Assembly (NCBI GenBank): GCA_963920765.1
Contig: OY987242.1
Location: 41,309,198 to 41,373,197, forward strand
Direction of reading: 5' to 3'
From: Ulota crispa
Lineage: Eukaryota; Streptophyta; Bryopsida; Orthotrichales; Orthotrichaceae
Length of the DNA: 64,000 nucleotides
In this document: piece by piece, positions 1 to 13,379 of the stretch
Position numbering within the stretch: the first letter of the stretch is position 1
Layout: each line of letters starts with the position of its first letter
Program-made: the position numbers and the translations under genes
Notes under the pieces: generated by a model
The model's input: the letters and a program-made list of their open reading frames with translations, nothing else
Told to the model about the DNA's origin: nothing
Databases searched by the model: none

Positions 1-3000
1 ATTGCACTGCAATTTATATTTTAAGTTTGGGTTTTAGTATACTCAAAGTGTGTAAAACCTTAAACATGAAAAAATTACATATGAATATGATTTTCTAGAT
101 TATTACTAAACCGTTTGTTTTATATATGTGTGTTGTGTACTGACATGTGACGTTCTTCAATTAACCTTTAGATCATGTCCACGTTGATAAAAGTCAAGGA
201 CTATATTTTCTACTATCTTAATCAAATATTATTTAATAGAACGCAAGTATTGTTAAGCCTGAAAGAACCAAGGGGGAACGGGCAAAACATAATTTGTTAT
301 ACTAGGAACGGTTGGAGCTTTGGCAAAGCTAGTTCAAATAATGAATCAATAATGATTAAATTTAGTAATTATCCATACACATATATGCTCAAGCAAAGTT
401 ATTGATTACTATTTAATGAATCTAGAAGCATCTACCAAGTACTAGTAATTTGTATTACAAATTATATTCCTAAAATTTGAAATTCTATTTGACGAAACCA
501 AAATATAAAACCTATCCTAAGATTTCAAAAACCAATCTTCTTAAAGGATAAAATGACGTCACAAAATTGTAGATTTTATAATAAATGCAAACTCTCAAAT
601 GTTTTTCTTTGAAATGTTATACTTAGTAGAGTTTAAATTTGATTGACGTTAATTTAGATGGGTTGGAATTTAGACCTCAATTTTCATTTAAAATTATTAC
701 AATCATTAATTCTGTGTAGCCTAGGTTGGCTTTTTAAAAAGCACTGATCGGTAAAAATTCAAGTAAGGTCTTCTGGTTTGATTAAATGAGAAAATTCCAA
801 CCCGATTGTGTTTGGATTTGACAAAGAACTTGTTTCATATAAATTGACAGCAATAACATGTTAATGTACCATAGAATGAGTAATTCTAAAATAACAATAA
901 AGACAGCAAGTATACTGTGGAGTATACTATTCTAGACATGAAGGTTAAAACCTAAACAATTCAAACATTGTTTGGAATATTATTGAGGGTTGTTGCATAA
1001 TCATTTATTTTTGTATTGAACGACCTGAATGCTTGAATAACCCTAAACAACCTTAGGAGGCAATTCTTGAGTAGATTTGATTATGTAAGCACTTTCCATT
1101 CAATGAACTATGTGTTCATAGTTTTTAAAAACTAACAAATGAATACTCATTTAGTGGGCAAAAGTTGTTGAAAAGTATAACATATTATTTTAGTTGTTAG
1201 TAACACACTAGTTCTATACCTATAGTTCACTTTACCCAAAAACACAAGATCCCTATTGACATAAAGGATGAAAGAATGAGACAATAATGGATGAATGAAA
1301 TTTTGGATGGTTATTTTTCATCCATATAGTGATACAAATTCCTCAATTCCTCAGAGATAGAAGCCAATTGTTGCTCTTTCAAGTGAACTCATCTGCGAAA
1401 AAAACAATAACCTACATAAAAGAATTAAATGCACCTTTACTATTGTTTGGAAAAAAAACCTAAATTGTTTACTAAGATTGGATATTGATAAACTGAACAT
1501 GGCTTTTTTGTATTAGTAATTTCTAATTATGGTTATATTCCATCTAATGAATCCCAAAATGAAACGGATCATGGCCCAACGCTTGTTGCTTGTCACTCCC
1601 CGCTCGTAGACTAGCGTTGTTGAATAATGCTCTGTACAGATTTATGACAAGACATGTGTTTTTTAGCAGTAGTAGCATGTTATGGCCCATTATCTAAGGA
1701 AAATTGTTATATTTAGTTCTAGGAATAGTGCCATTTTGAGATTATTGAGTACAATTTTGAAATCAATTTGAATTATTTGAAGATGCATTTGAAAATCATA
1801 CATTTCTATTTGGGATAGAGCCAATTGCAGTTAGCCTATTGTTTTGGAAGCTTGTAGCATAGTTGCTGTGGAATGTTGTGTAGTTTGTGAATTTTTGCAA
1901 TTCAATGATAAATGGTAGGATTCATACTGTGCATGTTCAAATCTTTTATGTGATACAAAAATTTCATAACAGCACAAATGATCCTTTGGAAAGTTGGAAG
2001 CTATGGCAAACAATGAATCATAGCATTAAAGAGATCAAAGGAAGTGGCAACCGCTTCAAGAGTATTTGCAGAGCTCAGAAGCTCAAAATGGGATATTAGA
2101 TGAATTTAGAGTTACTCAATCATTTATGGAGTTTTAGGTTGTCTAATTCATGGAAATTGGGCATCACATTTATGCACATTTTTATAGGTGCCATCACAAT
2201 ATGTTGTTCGGTTTGTATATTAACGCTTCCCTTGTATTTGCTAATGAGTGCATAGTCATTCTCCAAGTTATTTTTTATTAATCCTTTAATATGTCTTATA
2301 CACTTGCTTGTTCTGTGTTATGTTTATTTTTAATTGTACTTTCTTTGTAATTTGCGGAGGTCTATGCACCTCATTAGCCATTTGGAATTTCATTGTTTGC
2401 TCTCCTATTGTGCATATGCAATAGATCTTCAAAACATTTTGGAAGCATAATCAAGTTATAATCTTTGCTACATGCTTTGAAGCACTCCTAGCAAACGAAT
2501 ATGGATTAAGTACTTTTCTTGGCAACATTGGCAAGCTTATAGTGGGTGTGATTAAAGGGTTGAACTAACTTCATTTGACTCAAGATACCTGGAGGCCAAG
2601 TTCTATAAGATTGAGGTCAACTATTTGGTTGTTACTGAATTAGTTAACCTTCTACTTTCAAAACACTTTATGTTATTAGTACATGGCAAATATTAACGTA
2701 CTTTCAAGTCATTACATTAGCTGGCACTATAAATTCTATTGCTTAAAAGGTACTTACATTAGTAGAAATAGCCTGAAAAATCAACAGAAAATCAACAAGC
2801 TTTTGTTGATTAGGGTACTTTATTTTGAGAATGACAATTTCCACAGAGTTCTATAGAAAGTGAACGACCTGTTCCTCAAAATCTGTTAATTGGGGTAGTT
2901 GTGCTCTGTTGAAAACTTGTACTGTGTCAGAAATGGTGTTAATTATGGTTAACGGTTCACAACATGCATTCACACTGCCACCATGCCAACATAATTAAGT

Positions 3001-3250
3001 TGAATGAATTTTAATATGGGAAGATGTGATCCCCAAACATATGAAGCAAATAGCTCATCAGTTGAATGAGCTCAAAAACCACATTCAACACTATGGGGGT
3101 GGACGGTAATACACAAAAAAACCCAATACAAATTTATTGAAGTGCTTATGCAAAAGGACAATTTCTCCAGTTGTGCCATACTACATGAATTGCAGTACTT
3201 GATAAAGTACATTCAAGAATATTGAAAGCTAATTCTACACTTTTAATTGA
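1..3250. other. AT-rich intergenic DNA, no gene recognised
   Basis: Only short open frames (76 codons or fewer, for example 175-405 plus) occur, and none resembles a known domain or has a convincing splice context. A near-palindrome lies around 2787-2809. I see nothing else to annotate. Confidence 0.5.
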
Positions 3251-6200
3251 TTGTGTCGTCCCAATTCAGCCCCCTCTGACAGGTTTCTAGGCAGTGCTGC
3301 TTGTATGCACTCATAACCAACAAAAGGCCTGCACAGTCAACAAAAGGTTTTATAAAACATGAATCCTTACATTGGCATGTAGAACAAATTAAAAAAAAAA
3401 AGGTACCAAATGCAAAGTTACTAGTAGTTGATTGTTATGTTATTTCACATCAGATGAGCGTATTATTTCAAGCATGTGAAGAATGAGTCTTTCACAACCT
3501 GCCTTTGCCGTTTGTGTATTATAGAACAACGACCACCTCATTTCGACTATCATTGTTATTGTATTTGCTGCCTTAGATCTACCCTCTGTAAAATTTGAAC
3601 AAAATCTCTCAACACCTTTGTAAGTCCCCTCACTACGTCACTCATGTACCATTAAGCCCGTCCAATTTTGGAATTTCAGTATTCCATTCCACAACCCGTA
3701 TCTTTGTTCTACCATACATCACTGTTATTTTACAGTAGCATCTCCCTCTTCTCAAGAATCAACCCTCATCATAACTGTTGTAAGAACTACACAAAAACCA
3801 AGCTATTCCTAAAGTTCAGAAACATTCAGTTTCCAAGGTGCATGGACACTGAGAGTCTTCATTAGCACTGTCATGCAACTCTTCAAATAACAAACAACGT
3901 ACAACTCCAAACAAGTCACTCTTCCCCTCCAAGAACAAGATGTATTTGGTACAAGCAATTGCCACACCCCAATCCTTCCTACCCCTAACACACGACATGA
4001 GATCTTCCTAAAAATTTCACGTATGCTCTCAAACAATGTGCAATACACGTGAAAACTTGTACTGAGAAATATCGTACTCCAACTACATTAGGACAGACGT
4101 ACCTGATATATAAAATAATCATGCTATTCACAAGAAACTCTTGTGCATCGAACACTTATTCCCATAGCACCGTCCGATCCACAGCCCTGCACTGATGCAT
4201 CATATTCAACACACTCATGCGTCTTAACTGTCATGCTCGTGCACACAAAAAAGATTTCCTTCCACTACTAATCAACGACCTCAGTATATGCTGTCATGAA
4301 GTGACATGAAGTCAAAACTGGGTCTGATCATCGGTTCAGAGTCTGCCATGATTATTTTTCTCACTTGAGTGAGATTTACCGTCCCAAGCCATAACTTCAA
4401 AAGCCAATACGTAGATACCTATCGTTCTCGATCTCAAATTCCTGGTGATTGCGGATGCAACGACATCACTGACAGCTCCCTCTCAAACTTCGCTTCTCTG
4501 CATCATGGACGGCAGAAATACAGTGTTGCAGAATTTCCATGAAAACCCTTTTCTTTATATACAAAACCTTACTCCACATATAAAATTGCACAACTTCTCA
4601 CTTCCTCCGTGTTTGGTATTACTCCTGGAAAATACCGAATACCTCAAACTTCTCAAGCTCTTCTTCATGGAAACGTAGTAATTGCACAGTTCTAAAAAAG
4701 ACATGACATCCTTATCAAAAATATTGCCACTTCATCCCCACTCTGGACGCGTCGGTTTCACTAGCAACAACTACGTCCTGCATTCGTTATTTGCATACGT
4801 ATGCCTAAATTTGAAGGCTAATACAAATGTACCTCCACTTCCAGTTCTGAAGCACCATCAAGAACATGTCCCTCATCTTCCATGACCAACCAAAACCTTC
4901 GGTGCTAAAAACCGTCGTCATGTCAATGTCTGTTCACCTTCCACCCTCACATCCACTGCAATCTTCCTTGCTTCTTGAAATTGCATTCATCACGGGCATC
5001 AATTCACTTAGAATATCCGAGATCATCAGATAGTGCACAACTGCACTTGCACTCTAAGAGCTTACCACAAGAACACATCAGGAACTTTCGCTGGAAACAT
5101 AAGTTTTGGAAGAATGATACAAAATTGCACGCACTTCACTATGGGAAGCGACTATGTCTGCTTAGAAGCCTCCCTCCATAATCCTCGATGGAAACCACTT
5201 TACAAATCCTAAACGAACACTGTGCAGACACCACAACCAGCTATACCTACTTACAATACATTCCCAAATACTGCATCTGGGCTCAAAGCGTTCCAAGAGG
5301 ACGCCGTCTGTTTGGTAAACGTACACAAACATTTCCTAATCATCACACAAGCAGTTCAACATGCAGGTTTTCTCATCAATAGTATACACAGTCACTGTAA
5401 TCAAGTCCAATTGACAAAACTTCACCTAGTACACATAGAATGCTCACAGCATTTCCCCAACACACTAACAAAACTGAAATACCAGTCCCATCAAACATGA
5501 AGAAGTTGCACCTGCATTTCTGAAGCGACAGTGCAGCTCCTCCTGACTCCACCATGACGTTTAACATTGAGCACCGCCGGAAATCCTTCCATAATATATT
5601 GCACTCATCCAACAAGGAAAACTTGTGGTTTACATTTTCTACAGAAAGAGGGGACAACATTCACAAAGTCAATAACCTATTAGATACAAAGACCACAGCA
5701 TTTCTCTGCCCTTCCTCTTTCTTGAGCAACTGGTACTGCTCTGCACAGCAAAAACTCTAATATTACCCAACTAGCATACTCTGATATCACTTACAAACAC
5801 ACTTACACCGACACAAAAGAACCATAAATCCGCTTAAATAAACCGTCTGAAGCCATGACTTCGACTTAGTCTTACTTGCACACGGCAGTAGTCACAAATA
5901 ACTCCAAAATAAACATACTCATACGCAGAAAAATTGTAACAAGACATACAACTTCTAGCACGTTAGACGTACCAGTAGCTGCGTACAAATTAAACACACT
6001 AGCCCTTAGGCCATACCAAAGACAAATGCATTCTCCACCAGAAACACCACTCTCAGAATGTAATGCCATAGTTTTTACATTAGCGCCATTTACACAGAGG
6101 CTACGGTTTTTCAATACTTCCAGTTCCTCCATTTGACATAATGAATCCCTATGTTTAAAATTATAAGCACAGGAAAAAAAAAAGATACACTTATTGAAGG

Positions 6201-6304
6201 TCAATGCTCATGGCGTCAGTCGCTGTCTTCGGAAGACTCCCCCACATCTCTATCAAAAAACGCAGCTGCATCTTCACCTGCGTCTCCGAGAACTTCATTG
6301 ATTC
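3251..6304. other. Non-coding C/A-rich stretch downstream of the minus-strand TNP2-like gene
   Basis: On the plus strand this stretch is rich in C and A and poor in G (clear at 4921-4980 and 5401-5460), so the minus strand is G/T-rich. It lies directly 3' of the minus-strand transposase remnant. Open frames of 60-110 codons occur on both strands but overlap each other and match no domain I recognise. The most likely reading is the 3' or subterminal part of a large DNA transposon. The matching skew downstream of the plus-strand gene (17.5-22.2 kb) supports this, but no terminal inverted repeat was found. Confidence 0.4.
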
Positions 6305-7833
6305 CTACGCTCCTGCCGGTATTGATGGGGCTGATTTATAGCGCTGGTTCTCGGTCGATGCAGACAGTCCTTCATGCTCTTCATTTTCCCCCATCCTGAA
6401 CAACTCAGGTTCTCCTTCTTCGTCCAATTCATTGTCGACTCTTCGACCTCTCACCTCATTCCGCAGTATTATCTTCCACCCTGGTTTTTCTTCAACATTC
6501 GAGAAGAACACCTGATCACAATGGATGGGGAAAGCAAATGACTCGTATCCAAAAGGTAAAAGCGAGTTGAAATCTGCCATAGTCAATCCCCATTCGTCTT
6601 TTATCACAGTGGCATTTCTACCTCGATAGTTTGCTCTCACCCATTCACAAACAAACAAGAGAGAGCAATGTCATCCATAATTGAGCTCTACTATCTCCAA
6701 AATTTGCCCGATGTACTCCAGAGACGCATGAACAGGGTTTGCATCTCGTATGCCCGATCGACAAGGTCTTCGAAACACCGCAACTACACCTGAATCGCAT
6801 GTCTTAGTTATGTTCTCCTCAACACTCTTCACTCTGTAGTGGTATCCATATGCGTACATACTTCTAAACTTGCGTGCAAGTAAACAAGGTCTGTTACAAA
6901 AGTCTTAAACCTCATCTGTAACCGGCAATCCCCCCTCCTTGTCATTGATTACTTGTAACTTCAACCATTCAGCAAACACTGGTATTTCACGTAGATCAGC
7001 AGGGTAAAGAACTGTCATTCTTCCGTTTCGACGGAGATGTCCTCTTCGAAACTCAGCTCGTAAAGCACTTCTTTCTTGGCATGCAGCGGTGTATGCTCTG
7101 CAACACATTATCACACATGAATTAATGGTAGCTGTAATGCAAAAACAGATTAAGTAACATTTCTCAACATAACAAATGGTGGAAAGAATATGTGTACTGT
7201 AACGACTGGTCACATTTCTGTTCAATTACTCTGACTTACTCATCACGCCTATAATCAGACAAAGAGTTTTAATGCTTCACATTGTCACTTCAGATCGTCT
7301 CAGCTATAATACTTATGTCTATGTGCATATCACGTATTTGAAGCTTTGCAAATATTTAAATTGAGATTAAAAAAAAATGGTGACATTCTCACATTCTGTA
7401 TGGCTCCAACGGACTTGCATTGTCCAGCACAAATTCGTGCAGAACCTTGCACAGACGCCAGCATTTCCACATGTTTGGAAAGAGCATTCCTATGAACATG
7501 ATAAGATATGGGTTACTTGTCAGTCCTGACGATCAAAAACTTGACAAAGCAAACTATCGTAGCACTGCAAAATCACTGGTATGAATGGAAGAAGACGCAA
7601 ACAATGAGTTGAGTACTCACCATAACCGGGTAAATCAAGTACCGATCTCTTCCATGCACCCTGTGATGACGTGCAACAACCTCAACTTTTTTGAGTAATG
7701 CTCCCCTGCACCGGTTGCATGCACAGGGATACTCAACCAATCCCATTCTATTTGCTATAGACCTCTCTATGTGATAAGCTGCACATAGTCTGCGACGCAC
7801 GTTGCTCGCTTTCTGTGCTTCACATATAATTGC
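6305..7833 (-). pseudogene. TNP2-like CACTA transposase remnant (N-terminal and DUF4216-like parts, catalytic core absent)
   Basis: Seen: probable minus-strand exons at 7833-7621, about 7489-7390, 7097-6911 and 6868-6305. The first carries a YPCACNRC motif followed by a His-His-rich segment (RHHRVHGRD), as in the N-terminal transposase-associated domain of plant TNP2 proteins. The last reads RSMYAYGYHYRV, then DSGV, EYIGQILEIVELNYG, VCEWVRANYRG and QVFF, matching the C-terminal DUF4216-type domain order. Exons three and four join in phase 0. The reading frame of the second exon is uncertain because all three frames are open. Oddities: the central Transposase_21 catalytic region is not found between the two ends, and a TGA at 6673-6671 interrupts the last domain in frame. 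Family knowledge: TNP2 is the mobilising transposase of CACTA elements. Inference: an internally deleted, decayed CACTA protein, or less likely a domesticated derivative. Confidence 0.65.
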
Positions 7834-10800
7834 CTAGATCACTTAATGACAATAAATTCTTCTTAGTACTTGAAACTGCTACAAGAGGGCGCAGCTTCAC
7901 AATGATTCCCTGCAACACAGAAAAAACAGTTAATGGCACGCTCCTTGGAAATGTGCTACTCTCTGTGTTTTGAGTGAAATCAATGGCAAGTGAAGTAATT
8001 ACTCTAAACGTAAGTAATGTTAGATACTTAGATTTCTTGCTTCCCTCAGTACCAATACTGCACGTTATTACTTGACTACAATGTCTGCAATTAATTCAAC
8101 GGGTTTAGTGTTCAAGGCATAACATGACAGCATCTCAGTTCTCAAACCATCTCTAGGATTTGGAGGATAGTATTATGACATGTTAGAACAGCTTTGGATG
8201 AGTGACTGTGTTCTTCCATCGTGCGCTGCAGACACTACAATAGCGTCAACCAACAATTTCAATTGTCTGCAAAGTACGATATGTAATTTCCACTCCAGAG
8301 AAGACATACAAGAAATAGGCAAATCCATAACCCCCCCCCGCCCCCCCCCCCCACCTACTCCCCCCCCACGGAAGGTGATGAGAAGATGATAGAAATATCA
8401 ATAAATACAAGTTCAGTTCTACAAAAGCCTTTGCAAATACTAGATTCCTGACCGCGATTAGTTAATATTTGAGAAACAAACTCTGCATGCCATTCGGCCT
8501 ATAGAATTTAAAGTTTTACTTATTGCATGGTACCATTTTCCCTGCCCAAAAACTATGATTTTTTTTTTTTTAATATTGAATACCCACTTCAAAAACCAGT
8601 TTTGACGGCATCAGATTCAGTCTTAGACAGTAAGATTTAAATCCTCGCAAATTCCTCTCAGATGCGGGCATGTGTTCCCAAGAAACCCTAGAACTCTCTT
8701 TAAGGTGATCACCTTTAACCTGCAGAAGTCCCAAATTCGGCCAAAGTTCGTAGTTTATTGAAAAACGTGTTATAAGATATTCAGTGTCAGCTTTTAAGAA
8801 TTACATGAGCATTTGTAGTTTTTACATACGTAAGCTTAGCAAAGTTTTACAAATTCAACGTACATCATGATATACACACATTTCATCATAATAGGTCGCA
8901 CCATTTGGATATCCAATTTCAATCCAGAAAGACTTTGTGGCTGTCACAGTTATGCAGTTTTACGTCTCAGAAGCACTTGGGCTGTGTATGAATTTTCCAA
9001 ATACGGTCGGGTGCAATCGCTGGCAGTTGACAGAGGTTATTATATTTTTACATTTGATATATTGGCCGGTACCTCATATGACTAGAGTATTTTAAGCAAC
9101 CCCATCACTAATTTTACTAAGTTTAGGGGGAACTTTGTTCCTTACAGGACACTTTGAAAGAACGGCACTTCCCAGTGCCGGTATTTGTTACGATACTCAA
9201 TTTCTACTAGTTAGCACTTCGACATGACTCCATTTGCCTCGAAAGGCATCAGTATTCAACAACAGTAAGATGGTGTTTTGAAAAGGAATTTTTAGTTATT
9301 AAGATGTAGAGAAGCAACACCAACCAACTATGTTTTTAAACTTACAGTAGATATTTGAAAACACGGTTTCTGGGCGCGTGAAAAACATGTGTCATTTTGC
9401 GATGAAATATTGCAAAATTCAATGAAAAAGTTGTACAAAAATCAGATTGAGGTACAGTTTTTGGTTTACATTACCTGACATTTCCAGAAGCTGCTATAAA
9501 GGTGACCCGAATTGGCGTCATTGCATACGTCTTGGAGAACTCCCTCCGGTAATCTTTATGAACAAAGATATAATGCATGCGTCACGGTATATTCACTCTG
9601 CAATTATCGAGCGAAAGTGCTAGACCCTGGAAAAAGCGCACAAATGAAACGGATGATTTGTCCGTTAGTGTATAGAATTCGAGGACAAATGTTTGAACCT
9701 ATATAATGAAGAACATGACTGGCATTACAACCAGCGAAGCTTTACTGGGCACCTGCCATAAGCCTGAACTACAAGTTACCAGCACTTGTCAGAATAACTC
9801 GGGTGTATACTTAAAACACATCATTCCAAAATTCTTGCTGCATTAAATGTGGGGAGAAAATGAGTACGTAGACGAAAATAGAACACGCATTACATGGGCG
9901 GTTTTTTATTCCTTAAAATCTACCTTGTAGTGACTGACGTGTATTACTCTTGTTTTGCTATGTCCACGTGTACAATATCCTACTACATGCATTCAAGCAT
10001 TACATACTTCCTCTGCAAATTTGAAATTATTTGTTCTATAAGAAGCAAACTATGAGTATGTGACATAGGACAATGAATATGTCATCGTGAATTACGACAC
10101 ATTCAAATATCAGCCTGCACATATGTTGCACATTCTCTATCTGACGTTGTCTTATAATATCAGTAAGGGAAGCTTCAGAGATGGTTGAAAAAACAAGTAA
10201 TTCACTATTTCAAAATGAAGAGTTCATATACAGTTGAAACGGCTTTGAGTAAAATACACTATATCTGTGAAGGCTTAACTTCAATTTCACAGGAAGGCGG
10301 GAAGAGGATTGCTTTTTCACTCTAGTAATAGGTCATTTGTTTTGCGAAAGTGGAAATCACATGGATTTTCGAGCAGTATACTGTTATACATAAGAGTTTT
10401 TCTTGGGCTGTGGCGCGGTGCACTAGGTGGCGCACCAATAAGCGGTAACAACATGAACGACTTAAATATTATACGTCAATAATTCACACGCAATACAAAG
10501 CAGTAATTCATGGTGGTCAAAAATTAGCATTACCTACGGTGAAATGTTCATCGACCTTAACGATACATTGCAACTTACAGCTGTCGACTTAATTAATTTC
10601 TGATTTCAATATATTGTTCTCCAGACTTCAGTAAGATTTTGTACAATCCTAATGTGAGGGTGAATTTATTTTGAAATAAATTGCAAAAGTGGTTTCCAAT
10701 TCGTACGCCAAAAATTAGAAGACTTACTAGAAAATCAGTAATGTTGAAATTCAACATACAGCATTGAGAAATTCTGCGTACCGTTCAGATTACGCATTTC

Positions 10801-13379
10801 TGAGGTGCAAGCAGCGCAAGGGGTTTTAACCTATTCGAAATTGGTGGAACCAGAATTGGCGTTTCAATAGTCCTCAGAGTATCTCTGCAAGACACACAAA
10901 ATCTGTTAGTGTTATTGAACCATCACTGCACAACATCGATTTTGAGACATTACGAAATATGTAATTATGTGAAAGGTAACACTGTCGACATGGCCACATA
11001 TTTCTCACATGTTTATCTACGGAAGAAAATCTCTACTCGCGTTGAAATACAACCTAGGGTACAACATATTTGCGGAGCTGCGAAGTCTTTGAAAAGCCCG
11101 ACGTCGTTCAAATGTAAAGAGACAACATTGCTGTTATGTGAATGTGGTGCAAACCCTAAACCGCTCCCTGTCTTTTCCGAGAATTGCGACAACGCAGAGA
11201 ATGAACCCTAACATTTACCTCAAAGCGTTTCCCACAATGAAAATGAGACAAGCAGTCCCCACTTAGAAAGCCGGAAATCTCTGCATTCTATGTTTTTGGG
11301 ACACGTGCCTTATCTTTAACCTAAATTTGAACATGGATGACATTCATCCGTTGACAGAGTTCCAGTGAACGGCAAGTCTTCATGCCGTCTCCAGTGCCTC
11401 ACTTTTAGGGAGTTCCCCTCTATCGGCTACTACGTGGTCCTAAGGAAGTGTATGACCGGTGTCTCTCACCTTCTCTGTCTCACTTTCAACTATGGTGTTG
11501 AACTCTTTCGATAATGCCGTTTTGCTTCAGAACAGGATGCAGCTTTTAGAAGAAAATAGAGTTTCACAGAGTTTTGACGTGGGGTTTCAAAAAGTGCAAC
11601 TCAGAAGTGGTCAGTAGTCCGATGAGTTCTTGCGAGTTCAGGGGAAATTTTCTATGAAGACAGTGATGGACTTCTGTAAACATACAACTCAGAAAGGGTA
11701 CTGCATGAGTTTCTAATGATTTCAAGTTCCGGGAGTAGTGTATAGAGTAACTCCTTGCTTGATTCCTTATTTCAAAATATTTTGAGGAAGCATGGCAATT
11801 GTCAACCACGGAAGGACTACAAAGAGGTCCCTGTTACTCATCCCAGAAAAATAGGGCATCCGCTTGACGTCATCTGATTGTCCACCTTAAGCAAGGCTGA
11901 AGAGAATCCATACAAACGCCATCAGATTCTACTGCCGGTGGACAGTGAAGTCGAAGATCCAAGTAACTTTGACCTATCTGGGGAGAGAGAAGTACGCCAG
12001 AGAAGCGTCACTGTATACAGGTACGATTTTTGTAGGGAGCACTTCTTTTTGTGTTGGCCTAATGAATATGACCACAGAATTTTGCTGTAATGAAAGTCCC
12101 GGACGTTCCCCCCTTTGCTTTGTCGTACGACTGTAAACACTGACAGTATTATTCAGATGTGGTCCTTCGTCTGTCCTTTACATTCTCGAATACAGTCTCA
12201 TTTCCTGTCATTGTTCATAATAAAACATTAGTACGATTCGTAGTACCCGTTAGGATGTGCATTAGCTCCTGCAATACATAAAGTTCCATGACACCCTAAA
12301 ATCATATGCACCACGGACATGGCGCTGTTAATCATCCAAATATACTTTTAAAGCGATGCTGAGGACCGCTAGGAGTACATGACTATGTGACCATATCTCA
12401 CATGTGTATGTGAAAGACAGGAGTCAGTTATGTGAAATAGGAGCTTCAGAGTATAAGAAACACCCACTACAAAAGGGATGACTTTGAAGCTGTTGTTCTG
12501 GACAGAAAGTCGCATGAGTATTAGAGAAGGGCCACTTAAAATTTATGCAATGTGACAATTTCATGTCGTCGTTGTAACACAAAAACTGGAATCCCCTTGT
12601 GATTAGTGAAGGTATATCTCACATCCAGTGCATGGTTGTAGACTGTGAGTTTTAGTTTCCTTGCATGCACCTTTACAGGGCCGGTTTGCTTGCATACTGT
12701 TCTTGAAAGTAACTCGTAATGAACTGCAGGAGTCGGTTTTTGTAATGATAGAAGTACAAAAATTTAGCAATCATAGTTGATAAATACAAATCTTCATTTA
12801 GGAGTAAGCTGTTAGATTAGATTATGGTGACGATGCCTTCATATAAAGACGATAAAGACCTACATGTACGACAGAAGTATCGCAGGATCTAGGCCGCTCA
12901 ATATTTCAATACTTATTCTGGAAAAAACAATGTCCGCCAGTTTGTTCTGCACATATTGAAATTGTTATGTATAAAACTATTCTGATCTTTAAAAGTAAGT
13001 TTTTTGAAGAATCCTTCTGTACAATTTCATATAGATGTACATGCTTGAATAAATCATAAGAAAATACACTTTGAATCAACTGAAAACATTTAAGCATTCA
13101 TGTTATACTCAGAAGTACCGAAATTGTGGTTTTCTCCCGAATACATGAATATATTGTAATACTGTTGAGTAATACTAGATTGTACTTAGTGGTATGAAGC
13201 GCATGATATTACTATCTTTGAAGAATAGATGTTTTTCTGACATTCATGTGCAATGATCACGCAATAGTCTACTGTGTAGCTGATGCAAAAGCTACTGTTG
13301 TTGTCAGGCATTCGGTATTAGAACTAATGCAGCCTCATGACAGACATCACTTGACTTATGCCAGGAATTGAAGGAGAAA
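7834..13379. other. Region between the two head-to-head transposon genes, no gene recognised
   Basis: The minus-strand TNP2-like gene and the plus-strand RS-rich gene are transcribed away from this 5.5-kb stretch, so it probably holds both promoters and any upstream exons. An open minus-strand segment follows a possible acceptor (TTGCAG) near 7912 and could be an earlier exon of the TNP2-like gene. Plus-strand open frames such as 10909-11211 show no domain I recognise. Base composition looks more balanced than in the flanks. A C-tract at 8331-8367 is listed separately. Confidence 0.35.
8331..8367. repeat. Poly-C tract
   Basis: Runs of about 9, 12 and 8 cytosines, separated by single bases or by a short ACCTACT spacer. 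The minus strand therefore has long G runs able to form a G-quadruplex. It lies about 0.5 kb upstream of the first recognisable exon of the TNP2-like gene, on that gene's coding strand. Confidence 0.8.

Noticed and set aside
175-405. 76-codon open frame near the left edge
   Set aside because: No similarity recognised and no supporting signals; too short to stand alone.
4445-6204. Several open frames of 60-110 codons
   Set aside because: They overlap on both strands in C/A-rich DNA that is poor in plus-strand stops, with no domain, splice pattern or length to support them.
6671-6673. Selenocysteine reading of the TGA in the TNP2-like gene
   Set aside because: Land plants lack the selenocysteine system, and the residue is not in a redox motif; a nonsense mutation is simpler.
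10909-11211. 100-codon open frame as an exon of the transposase core
   Set aside because: It is on the plus strand, upstream of the plus-strand gene, and shows none of the Transposase_21 motifs.
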